Source of the DNA: Glebionis coronaria
Taxonomy: Eukaryota; Streptophyta; Magnoliopsida; Asterales; Asteraceae
Assembly (NCBI GenBank): GCA_025667525.1
Contig: CM046882.1
Coordinates: forward strand, 19,480,488 to 19,544,487
Direction of reading: 5' to 3'
DNA length: 64,000 nucleotides
Shown: one piece after another, positions 43,156-54,752 of the stretch
Position numbering within the stretch: the stretch's first letter is position 1
Layout of the letters: every line of letters begins with the position of its first letter
Made by a program: the position numbers and the translations under genes
Notes under the pieces: generated by a model
What the model was told of the DNA's origin: nothing
Databases searched by the model: none
What the model saw: the letters and a program-made list of their open reading frames with translations, nothing else

Positions 43156-46000
43156 GTATCCCATCAAATTATCAAATCAAAAACTAATTATGCGTCTCTT
43201 AATTCATTTTCCATAACTTCAGCGTCATCTTAATCTTAAAGGTAATAAACTCAAATTCTTGCAGCAGTTATTTCATTTGTTGTTGTTGTTTCTTATGTAT
43301 TTGGTTGTGTTTTCTAGATTGAATTCATATGAATCTAGAGTTTTACTTTGTTTGCGTTGTAGGTCTTAATCGGGTTCATACAGAACGATGAATTAATTTC
43401 AGCGACAAAATCAAGGTCAAACCTTGATTCTTATTATATGTGTTCGTTTAACATATGACATGAATATTACCTTTGACTAAAGGAGGCACACCAAGTGTTT
43501 TTGATATTTTTGAATGAGTTTGTGTGTCTTGTACAGGAGATTTGTTAATGGTTGTGCCTCATTGATGCCTAAGTCTCATAGATTATACGCGGCTTACCAA
43601 GTTGGTTCTTACTTTAATAACCCAATTTGGATAGTGTTATTATATGTCGCAACGGGTAAAGAACAGGCCTTGATAAGAAAATAGGTCAAAATTTTTTTAT
43701 CTAAAATAGCATGGTAGACTTTTTAAGTCAAGACGTGAATTTTATTATCTCGAATTCACTTGAACGCTTATATTTATGATACAAAAATTTCAGATACATG
43801 TTTTGTATTTCAAACAAAATTTGTAGGTTTTTTTGTCAAATATGCAGCAAATCATAACATTTTTAACTCTCGTCATGCAATAGGTTTGACTCTTCTGAGA
43901 TTTTACATTGTCCCATGTATAACCCATGTTGCAACCTGAGACAATCTTTTACACAACATGCTCATGATGTGACACGGAGATGGAAATAGATCTGCAAAAA
44001 GAGCAAGTTCCAGCTAAAACATGTACACTACTAAAGAGGAGTTTCTGAACAAACATGGACTTAAAAACTTATTGACGAGTGGCGTGAAATAATGACAGTA
44101 AGTACTTACCCATTTATTCTTTTTTCTTCATATTAAAAGAACATGTACTAAACATACATGCTACACTCTTCTACAGGACGTAAATGTTTGGGGATCGATT
44201 AATGTTACACATTTTTCACTACCACATTCTAGGAAAAATTCAAAGGTATAATAGTCGTGATCGGTTCTTGCAGTGGATGGTTCGGTACACCAAAAGTAAG
44301 CTTGTATAATGTATGTCTCAAAGAGCAACATTTATTTTCTTAGATTATCTATACACACATATATACTTAATTTTAACTTTGTTTTTCTTAACGAGTGACT
44401 CTCTAGGTACAACAATCTTCTTTGAAACACTGCGAATCTAAGTTGCTCGTGAAACTGGACTACCAATGTCCAATGGTAACACCTGGGATTATTAGCACCC
44501 CGTTAACTAACAAAGACCTGTTCTTATATCAGGTAAATGAACATACAAATGTATATGAATGAGGTCAATTTTTGTTTAGTTAGTTTCAAAATTAAGGAAT
44601 CTAACATAATTTGACCCAAACAGCTTAAACTGATACATTTTAAAAGTACTTTTGCTTAATTACTAATCCTAATGCAAGCAGTAGAAATGTCAATGTCTTA
44701 CAACATGTGAAACCCCTAATGTACCTTATACGAACAAGGCAATTTATGATCACTTTATGTCATTACTCATTATAACTTTCATACCTAATGATATTCAAGA
44801 GATTTAGCTGATATTTACATTACTAAGATAACACATCGCCTTTTGTTCTTGATTTATCATTATGAAACGCCTTTTGTTCTTGATTTATCATTATGAAAGC
44901 CAAAGAACTTGGTTTCTAGAATATGGTGATGTTTCGCTTTTATTGGAGCTTTCAGGATTTCTATAGTTACAATTCGTCTCACGTCACGTAAGAGCAATGA
45001 GTCTTCTTTCTTGGAGATGGTAAGAAACCTTTTACAAGAGCATTTCAAGAAGCCGGTACACTTAGACCAAATTATATTTATATTTTTCTAATAATTTCAA
45101 TATATATGTGATTCTTATTAACAAAAGAAATGGTGATTATCCCATAGTGTAAAGAGTGTGCGCAAATTTTTATAACGCCTCATTCAAATATGAGTAGTAA
45201 TCCATTTTGCTAAATGGATTTATGTAGAATGATATATAACTATGTTTAGTCTTTCTTGCTCCTTAATAACTTGGATGTATTTGGGGTTATGAATGTATCT
45301 ATGCCATTATGAATGATGAATCTAATCTTTGTTGTTAAATATGGGTATTAATTAAGCCTAAAAATCTAATCTTAACCACCCTATGGGTGGTGGTTAGCAA
45401 AACCCAAAAAAAAAAAAGCTTAATATACTTCATGGTAGGCTGGTACAGTGGCGCATGTCAATTATAGAAAGTTAGCATTTGTTAGCATGGCTAACGGGTG
45501 GAAAGACCATTTATGTGACTATATGATAGTTTGGTAGGATGAAATAGAAACATACTAATATTCTGGAGTTAACAATAATCTGAGTGCAATATGATAAATC
45601 TATAGAATGCTCAATATGCGTGTAATGGTGAGTATAACAGGGCAAACTTTATGTTATGTTGTCGAAAGAAATATCACGTACAACTATAAAAGTATAAATG
45701 AAGCCGATAAAAGAGTTCGGTCAAGGAGCACATCACATGTCGTGCGCACAAATAAGTTTTACATCGTGTAACGTGCATTGTTAGTTTTCTCATATATGAT
45801 ATAATATTTTATTTCCAGTTTTACTAAATTTTTTCATAATGTTGTTTCATACGTGTTAAGAATTTTGGCTTGAGCTCATATCTCAAATATTTGCAACCAT
45901 TTGCGATTACATGTTGATCTTTTCACGTTATATTTTTAAACATTACACGAAACACTTACCACAATATCATCGTTAATTATAAGCCGCTAGAAAGTTCCGC
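43156..46000 (+). other. Right part of Helitron; possible captured exon
   Basis: No complete gene. At about 44407-44533 a stretch bounded by a CTCTAG acceptor and a CAG|GTAAAT donor stays open (contains VKLDYQCPMVTPGIISTPL). The family is not recognised; it may be an exon captured by the Helitron. At 44837-44898 a 31-bp unit beginning CGCCTTTTGTTCTTGATTTA is present twice in exact tandem. Confidence 0.35.
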
Positions 46001-46559
46001 TGCTATGCGCGGGTATTCGTCTATACTATCAAAATCTGAATTGTTCTACTTTTTCTTCTAACTTGGTGTATTCAACTTTTATTTAATTGTAATGTTCGAC
46101 GATTTATAAGTGAACAGGTTTATCTTTGATCAAATTCTGATAAACTTCCATCGAGTTTTTCACTTTTGAACATTTTGGTAAATTTTATCAACTTTTAAAC
46201 TCTACCCATTATATTAATAACACACATGTTATCCTTAGTCGGTTACTTTATGGCAATTCGGAATGCATTGGACATCAATGTTATCTCGACCCCTTGAGCT
46301 ACGCGTAGGATGTTTGTGCGTGTGAACAAAGACGAAACTTGACAAGTATTATTGGAGAGGCCAAAATATAATGTATTAGTTTTAGGGAGTCGGCTTATAT
46401 TTTTTAACATTTTTACTAATAATGTATAGCACGATAAAGTATTAGGATTAAAGTCATCACCGGTTCGACTAGTAAATAAAGCACGTCCGAGAACGAACTG
46501 ACTGACACTTATAAAACGAGTGAACCAGGTCTGATCGAGATCATTTTTTTATTATTATT

Positions 46560-47290
46560 CAGTTAATCATATAATATTTGTTACCTCATCACACAAATAT
46601 TCTACTAGTTGCAATAACATATAAACAATCAGCACACTGTCACAACTTCATATCTATTCTTAGTTTTAATATTATTTAGCGGTTTGTTTAATCATTTATC
46701 ACAAACGTATAAAAGTAACCAACTTGTTTCTAAATGTGACTCACAAAAAAAAAAAATTCTTATATGCAAACGAATGCGAGTAGATTCAGGCAAAGAGTCC
46801 CACATAGGTTAGAGATAAGAAATGGTGCTGCTTAATATACAATATAGTATATAGATCATGACAAAAGTATATTTAATTTGCATTCTTGTTTTTGTTTATT
46901 TCTTGCCAAAATGTTCAAAAGTTTTAAAATTGGACAAACGGACTAAAGTTGTAAATATAAGTATACTTTATCACTAGTGACAAAACTATAAAATATCACT
47001 TAAATATCTTTAGTTATATTTGATTGCTTTTATCATCAGTTTTTGTCATATTTAAAAACCTTTAGTCTCTCTGTTGTTTTCTTATAACTGTTACACATTT
47101 TCGCCAAAATAATTCTTGCGTGATTTTTTATGAAATTTAATCTTAAGTAAAAATAAACTAGGATTAGTCTCTTGGCATATCAAAGAAAAAGAATGATACA
47201 GAATAACAAACTCTATATGCAAACTCTATAGATTATTTTTTTAGGATTGATGTTTGGTTTCCTGAATATATGTCCGTGATTGTTAAAAGT
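46560..47290. repeat. Recurrent intergenic module (partial copy E)
   Basis: Shares ACAACTTCATATC, the 'TTTAGCGGTTTGTTTAATCATTTAT' block (as at 24275), AGAGTCCCACATAGGTTA, GCTTAATATACAAT and the TGATGTTTGGTTTCCTGAATATATGTC block (as at 24427 and 20710) with the other copies. No gene. Confidence 0.5.
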
Positions 47291-48495
47291 TTTTAATAAT
47301 TAAAGAAACTACTAGACGAGTACCCGCGCATAGCTGCGGATATTCATAGTGGCAAATATTTAACGATACGTGATGCCGTGCTAAGTTTTTCATGTACGAG
47401 TGTGATATACACGTAGATATGATCATATAGAAGAATACCCACGAAAGTTCATATCGATAGAGAATTAAAGATATGTAATATTGTGGCATGTGTGTCGTGT
47501 AACGTTTAAAATATAAGGTGAAAACTAAAAAATGTAATTGCAAATGGTTATGACATGCGATAAGTCAATTCCGGAAAAAATCTTAACATGTATCAAAGAA
47601 CATATAAAAGTATATGTGCTTAAAATATTTTTCTTTTTCAATTTTTCGAAAAATAATGTATTATTCTTGTGCTGTAAAACTAATATATTCATTTATTGTG
47701 TTCCATGCGTGAGATTGTATTAGTAAAGCCTTCTTAAAATATTTTCAGTTGAAATTTCGTGTTAACAGAATTTAATTCTTCATTCCATGTATAAATGTTT
47801 CTTTATAGGAATTTTAGTTATTACTTTTTCCCTTTCAAGAAATATAGATTATTAATTTCAAGATTTGTTTTAGAAATGATAGTTCTTGCGTTAAAAATTA
47901 AAATCATAATTATGAATGTGATTTGAGTTCTATTTTCTAGTAGCATATTTATTTCGTTAACAAGAATAAACAAATGTTGATGCAAGCTATTTTAGTTTCT
48001 CATAACAACCGTTATGCATCGAAATTTATGGATTCCATATTTTATAAACTTTTATAATCATTCTACATTCTCACCTTTAACGTTAATTAAAACTAAATGT
48101 CGTAGCTGACTTAGCGAAGACCTTATGTAAAAATATATAAATAATTAAACATCATGATAAAGATACATAGCAAGCATCTAATTTTTTTTTTAATTCTTCA
48201 TTTATCTCTAACACTTTGTAGTAGAGTTGAAGAAATTTATCATTAACATTTACAGTGTGATATATATCTTGAGGCATTAAAACTTTGAGGCTTTATGTGA
48301 TTACACATCTCACACAACCTCAAGTCAAACTCTCTATATGTCTCGAAAATTTTCATTTAAAGTATTTTTAAAAGTATTTTGATGCGTGCTTGTGTCAATA
48401 TCCAAAGTGTGTTGTTTATCTACCACGATTACATAAATGCCACTTCATAAATTATAAGCGTAGCTTTTATCCATATTTTTTATACATTAGATTTT

Positions 48496-48503
48496 ATTCA
48501 AAG
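48496..48503 (+). repeat. 8-bp target duplication (ATTCAAAG), left
   Basis: Exact match to 49162-49169 across the foldback element. Confidence 0.9.
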
Positions 48504-49161
48504 TAGGGGTGTAATTAAGTTGAGCCGAGCTCAAGCTTAGTAGAGCTTGAGCTTGGCTTAATACTAAAATTGTAGGTTTGAGCTTGGCTTGATAGCTTGT
48601 CAAACTTTACTAATTCAGACTTGAGCTTGGCTTAATAAGGCTTGATAAATGATTGAGCTTGACTTGAAAAGCTTGAATGTGTATAAATTTATTTTTTTAT
48701 AATAAAACTCATCAATAAACATATGTATAAAATAAAAAAAAATAAAAATCATTACTTAAACAAATTTAATTTATTTAACATTAATAAAACCAATAACAAA
48801 ATTATCGTACAATCTTGGTTTCAAAATGTATTTTGCACTCTAATGCGAATCATTTAAAACACAATAAACTAAAATATAAATGTAATCAGAGTTAAAAGTC
48901 CTTTTTGTATATGAAATTAGCCCTTAAAATTAAGTTAATACTCAAATTAACAATTAGTTGCTTATATAAATTCATCATAAAAACATATTTTTGTTAGAGC
49001 TTGAAAAATCTTGATAAGAACTCGAGTCAAGCTATCAAAAACTTGAGCTTGATATAGTTTTGAGCTATTTTTTTAGGTTTGAGTTTGAGAAAAGCTTAGC
49101 TTGATCAAGCCAAGCTCGAGCTCGAGTTGGTTGATAAAAACTTGGCTTGATTACACCCCTA
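48504..49161. mobile_element. hAT-type foldback element, 658 bp
   Basis: Ends TAGGGGTGTAAT and its inverted copy (ATTACACCCCTA), flanked by perfect 8-bp duplications ATTCAAAG, the hAT signature. Near the ends are many AGCTTGAGC, GAGCTTGGCTTGA and AGCTCGAGC words in both orientations; the centre is AT-rich. It sits inside the minus-strand Helitron. No transposase is encoded. Same family type as 25719-26175. Confidence 0.92.
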
Positions 49162-49169
49162 ATTCAAAG
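49162..49169 (+). repeat. 8-bp target duplication (ATTCAAAG), right
   Basis: Exact copy of 48496-48503. Confidence 0.9.
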
Positions 49170-50392
49170 TGCATCCAAAAGTAAAAAAAGTAAAGCAAGC
49201 CCTTGCATACGAACATTCTGCATCCAAAAACAATATGTACCAAAAATAGTTTTTAAAAAATGTTTCTCATTTAGTGCACTAAGAGCATGTGGTACAAATA
49301 CATAGTCACTGTCCTTATATAATTTAACACAAAATAAAAAAAACAAAAATATAATCAACTTTATCATGGACTATCCAATATAGTTGATCATCTTCTTATA
49401 TCGAACTGATTTAAGAATAATGTGTATTCTCATCTTCATCATCCTCATCGATCATCGTCAATTCATGCAACATCATTACCATCGATCATCAATTTCGTCA
49501 CTCGTCATTATCATTATCGATACATTTTCATATCTACTTAAACAATAGTAATAAAAACAATAATCTATCCATCACAATCGCAGCTCATGCATGTTATAAT
49601 CAAGTTTATGATGATGATGTTCATTTGAAGATATAAATAAATAATGGATCTCAAAAAGACTAACCTCGAGATATCGTCAACAGTTCTTTCATTCTCCATT
49701 GACATGTTTTTTTCACTCAAAACACCTTTTTGTGAATATGTGAATACCCGAATGATGGAATCAAGATAATATGCTCCTTTTTATAAGCGTTTTGTTTGTT
49801 TGAATTTTGAATTTAAACATTTTCCGCCTATTGTTAATACCAATCCTATGGGTGTTTATTTTGTCTATGCATGGAAATATGAATGTCAACTTTGACAACC
49901 CCATTTTGTAATAAAAGTTGACAACTGTTGACAACCATTTCATTCAAAACATTCCTTATTTGATCATTCTTTCCATACGTATGTTTTCCTTCCAAAGATA
50001 TATAAGGGAATTGTTGAACAAGCCGTGTGATAGCATTTTATGTTAATTAGTGATAATATACAATGTATAAGTGTAATAAGTTTTTCAACAATTCCATAAA
50101 TAGTGTTTTTCAACATTTAAGGTTTTAGCATAAACTCTTTATAAGTAGTATATAGATAGCTTAAAAATTTTCAATAATTCCATAATTAAGTGGTTTTTCA
50201 ACATTCAAGTTTTTGGAGTTTTTCTTTTATAAGTAGTAAAGATATGAAAAAAAATCATATCAATCCTTAAATTTCTATTTATGCTAAATTTTTCATAATG
50301 TATTATCTTGATCACTGAATATCACAATGTTTCATACGACTTGTATCATAAAAAAGATCGACCTTGATGAAACTACGACTAATAACATAATA

Positions 50393-51061
50393 AGAAGAGT
50401 TATTTTGGATACCATATTTTTTCTTAGATATGAGGGAACTCATCCCCACCATCTATCTCAATTCCATCTAATGGATGAGATTTGATATATTTTATTTTTT
50501 ATCTATTTTTTATAATTTAAATATCTTTTAAACCGTTAAGTGTTAAACGAAAATAATTATACTATCGCGACGAGCGTTTAATTATCTTTCTACCAATATG
50601 CACTATGATATACTTTCGAAAAAAAAAATAGTTTTTTTTTCTTGTTAAAATTTACGTGAAATATCATATATGATAATACTTTATCATCATATATGATAAC
50701 AGTGTTAATCATATATCATATTATTTCTATCTTATATGATAGGTTATATCATATAGGATATTGGTGACACATCATATATGATATTAGTATAATATATGAT
50801 ATTTTTCGAAAACGTGAAAAAATGAAGAAAAAAAATTGTTGAAAGTGTATCATATAGCATATTTATAGAAAGATAATTAAATACTCTTCGTAACGGTATG
50901 TTTTTTCGCATAACGATTAATGGTTCAAGAGATATTAATGTTTAAAAAGAGGGTGAATTTTTTTTAAAAATTTTATCCATTATATTAAAATGAGATGGAT
51001 AGTGGGGATAAGTCCCCATATATATAAAAAAAAGTATGATATCCAAATGAAGTTAAATCTA
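50393..51061. mobile_element. Mutator-type MITE, 669 bp
   Basis: Inverted ends (AGAAGAGTTATTTTGGATACC at left; inverted right end AGATTTAACTTCATTTGGATA) continue through a CATCCCCAC...ATCTCA block, about 90 bp in all. A perfect 9-bp duplication AACATAATA flanks it (50384-50392 and 51062-51070). The interior is rich in ATCATATATGATA palindromes. It interrupts module F, whose sequence resumes exactly across the insertion. Confidence 0.88.
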
Positions 51062-51280
51062 ACATAATATACCTACAAACACATCTCAGAACAAACAAGT
51101 AGTGATTGTAATCGATAGTCAAAAGGCAATTATGTCCATCACGACATCAAGTCATCAATATATGATCTACTCAACCTCCACTAAAATTAAATCAATCACG
51201 ACATCAAGTCATCAATGGTACAACAATCAAAACAACTCTTTTGTCGAAAAAAACCTTATCATTACGACATAACTTCTTTT

Positions 51281-51299
51281 GGGGGGGGGGGGGGGGGGG
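51281..51299 (+). repeat. Homopolymer G19
   Basis: Nineteen consecutive G, preceded by CTTTT and followed by TTG. It can form a G-quadruplex and is prone to length error in sequencing. Confidence 0.9.
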
Positions 51300-51871
51300 T
51301 TGTTTGGCTTATATAACCGGCTGAAACTTTGCCGCTTATATAAGGTTGTCAAACGATACGATACTACATCAAATACACTCGAATAACGATGACACGATCG
51401 AAAAATTAAATCAAACATAATCGGTAGAAATTCAAATACAACATTTTTTTCAATTACGATTGAAAGGTCTATAAACGAAGACAATATCACCATTAACAAC
51501 TCGGTTAAAATCAACAAATCTTAGATTGATGATGTCATCAACATCAACACGATTATAACAACAACATATATCCAAATTTAACTACTAGTAAAACTGTATT
51601 GACAACGAAACTAAACAGGTTGTTATTAGCTCATGAAGGTTGACATGATTTATTAAAAACAAGTACTATTTTGTATTTTATTTATAAAAAACGATTTGTG
51701 AATTTTTAGTTCGAAGATTTTTTTTGCTAACAAATGTTAAAAAGTTCTTGATTTATAAACATTTCTCAGATTATTCACAAAGTAGAGTAAGGTAGAAGTA
51801 ATATATACCCTGCTATGAAAATACTTCTGAGATCCATATATTAATCTAGAGACACATTGTGCATATACAAT

Positions 51872-51876
51872 GCAAT
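51872..51876 (+). repeat. Copia 5-bp target duplication (GCAAT), left
   Basis: Exact match to 62780-62784. Confidence 0.9.
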
Positions 51877-52314
51877 TGTTGGATATTGGTCTTTCCTTGC
51901 AATCTTTTTCTAACTTTAAGGGTTACTTTTGTAACTCCCTTAGTCCTTCCTTTTTTGTTTATTTTTGTTTATGCAGGGACCGGATGTGGCAAGCTTTCAT
52001 TCTTGGACGAGCAATATACACACCACATATCATTTGCTAGGGTTTGAGACACTCTTCATCAGCTGTTTTCTCTCATCTTTTCTTTCTCTCTAAAATAAAA
52101 AGATGTAAACGTTTGAACGTTTGATTCTAATAGTTTAGGTGTAGTTTAGTTTGTTTTGATCTTGTATTACCAGGTTGCATCCGTTTGGGGACAACCTTCT
52201 CTTTTGTATGTTGATAGCACCCATTTGGGGACTATCTGATTCGTATTGTTGATAATAAAAGCACAAGGGGTGGTTGGTTGAGTGCATAATCGTTGTGGTG
52301 TTATTATTTTCACA
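51877..52314 (+). repeat. Copia 5' LTR
   Basis: 438 bp, TGTTGGATATTGG...TTTTCACA. It differs from the 3' LTR at only about 8-9 positions by eye (for example GCTG/GCCG, AAACG/AAATG, TTTAGTTT/TATAGGTT, CACCC/CACTC), so insertion was fairly recent. Confidence 0.95.
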
Positions 52315-52329
52315 TGGTATCAGAGCTCC
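52315..52329 (+). promoter_or_regulatory. Copia primer-binding site (tRNA-iMet)
   Basis: TGGTATCAGAGCTCC starts directly after the 5' LTR and is complementary to the 3' end of plant initiator methionine tRNA, the usual primer of copia reverse transcription. The ~700 bp from here to gag is untranslated leader with no other feature seen. Confidence 0.9.
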
Positions 52330-53034
52330 TGGTTGGATCTTTGACCTAAAAATTTTTCTGGCAAATTATTTTTGGGGGTTTTATGATTTTTGGGTTTATC
52401 TCATCTTGTTATTACTGGATCTACAAAGTTTTTTTGAAAATAAAACTTTTTTGGTTTTCTTCAAAGTTTTTTTTTGTTCTAAATCATTTTCTTTTAAGGT
52501 TTTCCTGATCTAGAAGTGTTTCTGCTTCTTGGTTTAGTCGTTTTTTGAAAGATACAAAGTTTTTTTGAAACCCTAATTTTTTCAAAAATTTGGGGGTTTT
52601 GCTTGTCTAGTGTTTATCTGTTGATTCTAACCTTGCAGGTGTTCGATTGGAAGCTTGTATTGCTTGATTGGTTTACTTATTGGTATATTAGTCAAGGTTA
52701 CTTCTAGAATTGAATCTAGATTAACCTTGTCTGTTGGTGTGGTTTGCTCTTGGTTATTTCTTGACTTAAATCTAGAGTGACCTAGGGTTTCTCTTCCGTT
52801 GCTTTGCTGGATGCTGTTGGTTGTGTAAAACCTCTCGCACCCTTCTCTTTATTTTTTTGTGTGTTTGATTTTTTGTTTTGTTCACCCCCTTTAACTTGCT
52901 CTTGACCTACCACCTTGAGTGGTTTGGAATCCTGAGAACTAAGTGGTGAAAGGTATTGAACTAGAGTTCTTGGCTGAACACATAGGTTTCTTTTCTTTGC
53001 TTGTTTGTGGTGATTATTTATTTTTGTTGTGCTT

Positions 53035-54342
53035 ATGGCGCCTGAGGTTACTGAGACCAGTGGTGGTAATAGTGTTACCAATGTTATTAATGGGCTTGAT
53101 GCTAGTAATCCTCTTCATTTGCAGACTAATGATAGTAACAGTGGCTCTTTGATTAGTTTTAAATTGACTGGTTGTGAGAACTATAGGGTTTGGGCTAATG
53201 CTATGAAAATTGCTCTTCATGCTAGAAACAAAATGAGTTTTGTTGATGGTACTTGCTTAAGAGATACTTATGAGTCTAGTGGTCCGCTCACTTCTCAGTG
53301 GGATAGATGTAATGTTTTTGTGCTATCTTGGTTGTTAAATAGTATTTCTGAGGACCTTTATTTGAGTCTTGTATATACTGATAATGCTGTTGAGGTTTGG
53401 AATGAGCTTAAAGAAACCTATGACAAACTAGATGGGTCTATTCTGTTTAATTTGGTGCAAAAAATTAACAACTTTAAACAAAATGGTTTATCTGTTTCTG
53501 AGTATTATCATAAGCTCAACTCTCTATGGAGGAAGTTTGATATGTTGACCAAATTGACTCCTTGTACTTGTCTTGCTAGATCTGAATTGGGTAAACATAG
53601 TCAACTCATGAAACTCATGCAATTTTTAATGGGATTAGATGATATTTACCAACATATTAGAAGTACTCTTCTTACTCAAACTGAATTGCCTGATGTTAAA
53701 GATGCTTTTGTGATTGTTTGTCGTGAGGAGTCTCATAGGGGTTTGGGCACTAATTATGTGGCTCCTAAACCACATGTTAGTGCTTTTGCTGCCAAATGTG
53801 TTGAGTCTAGAGGTGCTACTCCCTATAGAAATTCCAGTTCCAACAACTTTAGTTATGGTAATTCTACCAATAACACAAGTTATGGAGTTAGCACTAATAG
53901 AAATAACAATACTTCTAGTAGTAATGCCTCTTTTAATGGGAACTCTCCTAATGGTAATAGGCCTTCTTATGATTCTTTGAAATGTGATCACTGTGGTATG
54001 AAAGGTCATACCATAGACAGGTGTTTTGAGTTAATTGGTTATCCTCCTGGTTATAAGAAGAACTCCAAAAACAAGGGTTTTTCTAATAACAAAGGAAATA
54101 ACAAAAGCTTTAACAGTAACAATGTTGATGTTTCTAATGCTACTAGCTCTAATGGTTCTGTTAATAATGTTTTCACACCTTTTTCTAATGATCAAATTGC
54201 TAAATTGATGAACTTAATTGGTGAAAAGAGTCCTTCCAGTAATTCTGGTGTGCAGTCCAATATGGCAGGTATTAGTTGTAATTTTTTAATGCCAATGTGT
54301 TCTTTAATAACCAGTTTTACAAATGCTTTAATGCTAATGTGA
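53035..54342 (+). pseudogene. Copia gag
   Basis: 435 codons from ATG at 53035 (the frame is open four bases-worth earlier only through a non-ATG codon). The N-terminal part matches the copia gag families (FKLTGCENYRVWANAMKIAL, then WNELKETYD and SEYYHKLNSLWRKFD). An Asn/Ser-rich linker follows, then one CX2CX4HX4C zinc knuckle (CDHCGMKGHTIDRC, about 53983-54024) that binds RNA in the particle. The gag part looks intact, but the frame runs out near 54290 after a T-run, and the protease continues in another frame, so the normal single gag-pol product cannot form. Confidence 0.88.
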
Positions 54343-54719
54343 GAATTGGTGAATCTGTGTTTAATTTTGGGTGGATTATTGATTCTGGGGCAAACCAACA
54401 CATTACCTCTACTACTAAGGATATGACTGACTTAGTTGATATCTCTGATTTAAACATAACTGTGGGACATCCTAATGGTACTATTGCTAAAATCAGACAT
54501 GTTGGAACCTTAAGATTAACCAGTAATGTTGTTTTGTTTAATTTGTTGGTCATACCAGAATACACTGTTAGCCTTTTATCTGTCAACAAAATGATAAAAG
54601 ATAGTAAATTGCATGTTGGGTTTAATGAGTATGATTGTATTATTCAGGATTTGAAAAAAGAGAACATCATGGGGACTGGTAGAGAATGTGGTGGGTTGTA
54701 CTTGTTTGATTTTGATTGA
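54297..54719 (+). pseudogene. Copia protease region
   Basis: Aspartic protease part of the polyprotein: the catalytic IIDSGANQHIT motif is at about 54376-54408 (DSGA at 54381-54392). It ends at a TGA (54717-54719) in the same frame as the integrase that follows, so an in-frame nonsense codon separates protease from integrase. A frame change separates it from gag. Confidence 0.85.
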
Positions 54720-54752
54720 AAGACTCCTAAGTTTAAAAGTAACTATTCCATT

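Larger units (their letters stand above)
28480..46023 (+). mobile_element. Non-autonomous Helitron interrupted by CACTA
   Basis: The 5' end TCTATACTACTTATAAAAGG follows a host A at 28479. The 3' end has the hairpin-like CCGCTGCTATGCGCGGGTA (about 45997-46014) and ends near TCTA at 46020-46023. The same terminal sequence, inverted, ends the Helitron at 47312. Removing the CACTA insertion leaves about 3.3 kb. No Rep/helicase coding sequence is present, so it is non-autonomous. The exact 3' base is unclear because CTAG is not intact. Confidence 0.65.
47312..50242 (-). mobile_element. Non-autonomous Helitron with two 5' ends
   Basis: On the minus strand the 3' end is CCGCAGCTATGCGCGGGTAC, then TCGTCTAG (CTAG at 47312-47315) followed by T. 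The 5' end TCTTTACTACTTATAAAAG begins at 50242 after a host A. A second, related 5' end (TCTATATACTACTTATAAAG) begins at 50156, about 86 bp inside; the sequences behind both share TCAACATT and CAATTCCATAA blocks. No Rep/helicase coding sequence is seen. It shares its 3' terminal sequence with the Helitron ending near 46023. Confidence 0.75.
50290..51870. repeat. Recurrent intergenic module (copy F), split by a MITE
   Basis: CTGAATATCACAATGTTTC (about 50317) to ACATAATA, then after the MITE AATCACGACATCAAGTCATC (twice: about 51137 and 51195), GGCTTATATAACCGGCTGA, GTCAAACGATACGATACTAC, ATTACGATTGAAAGG and GCTCATGAAGGTTGACATGA. The order matches copies A, D and C. It contains a run of 19 G at 51281-51299. 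Confidence 0.6.
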
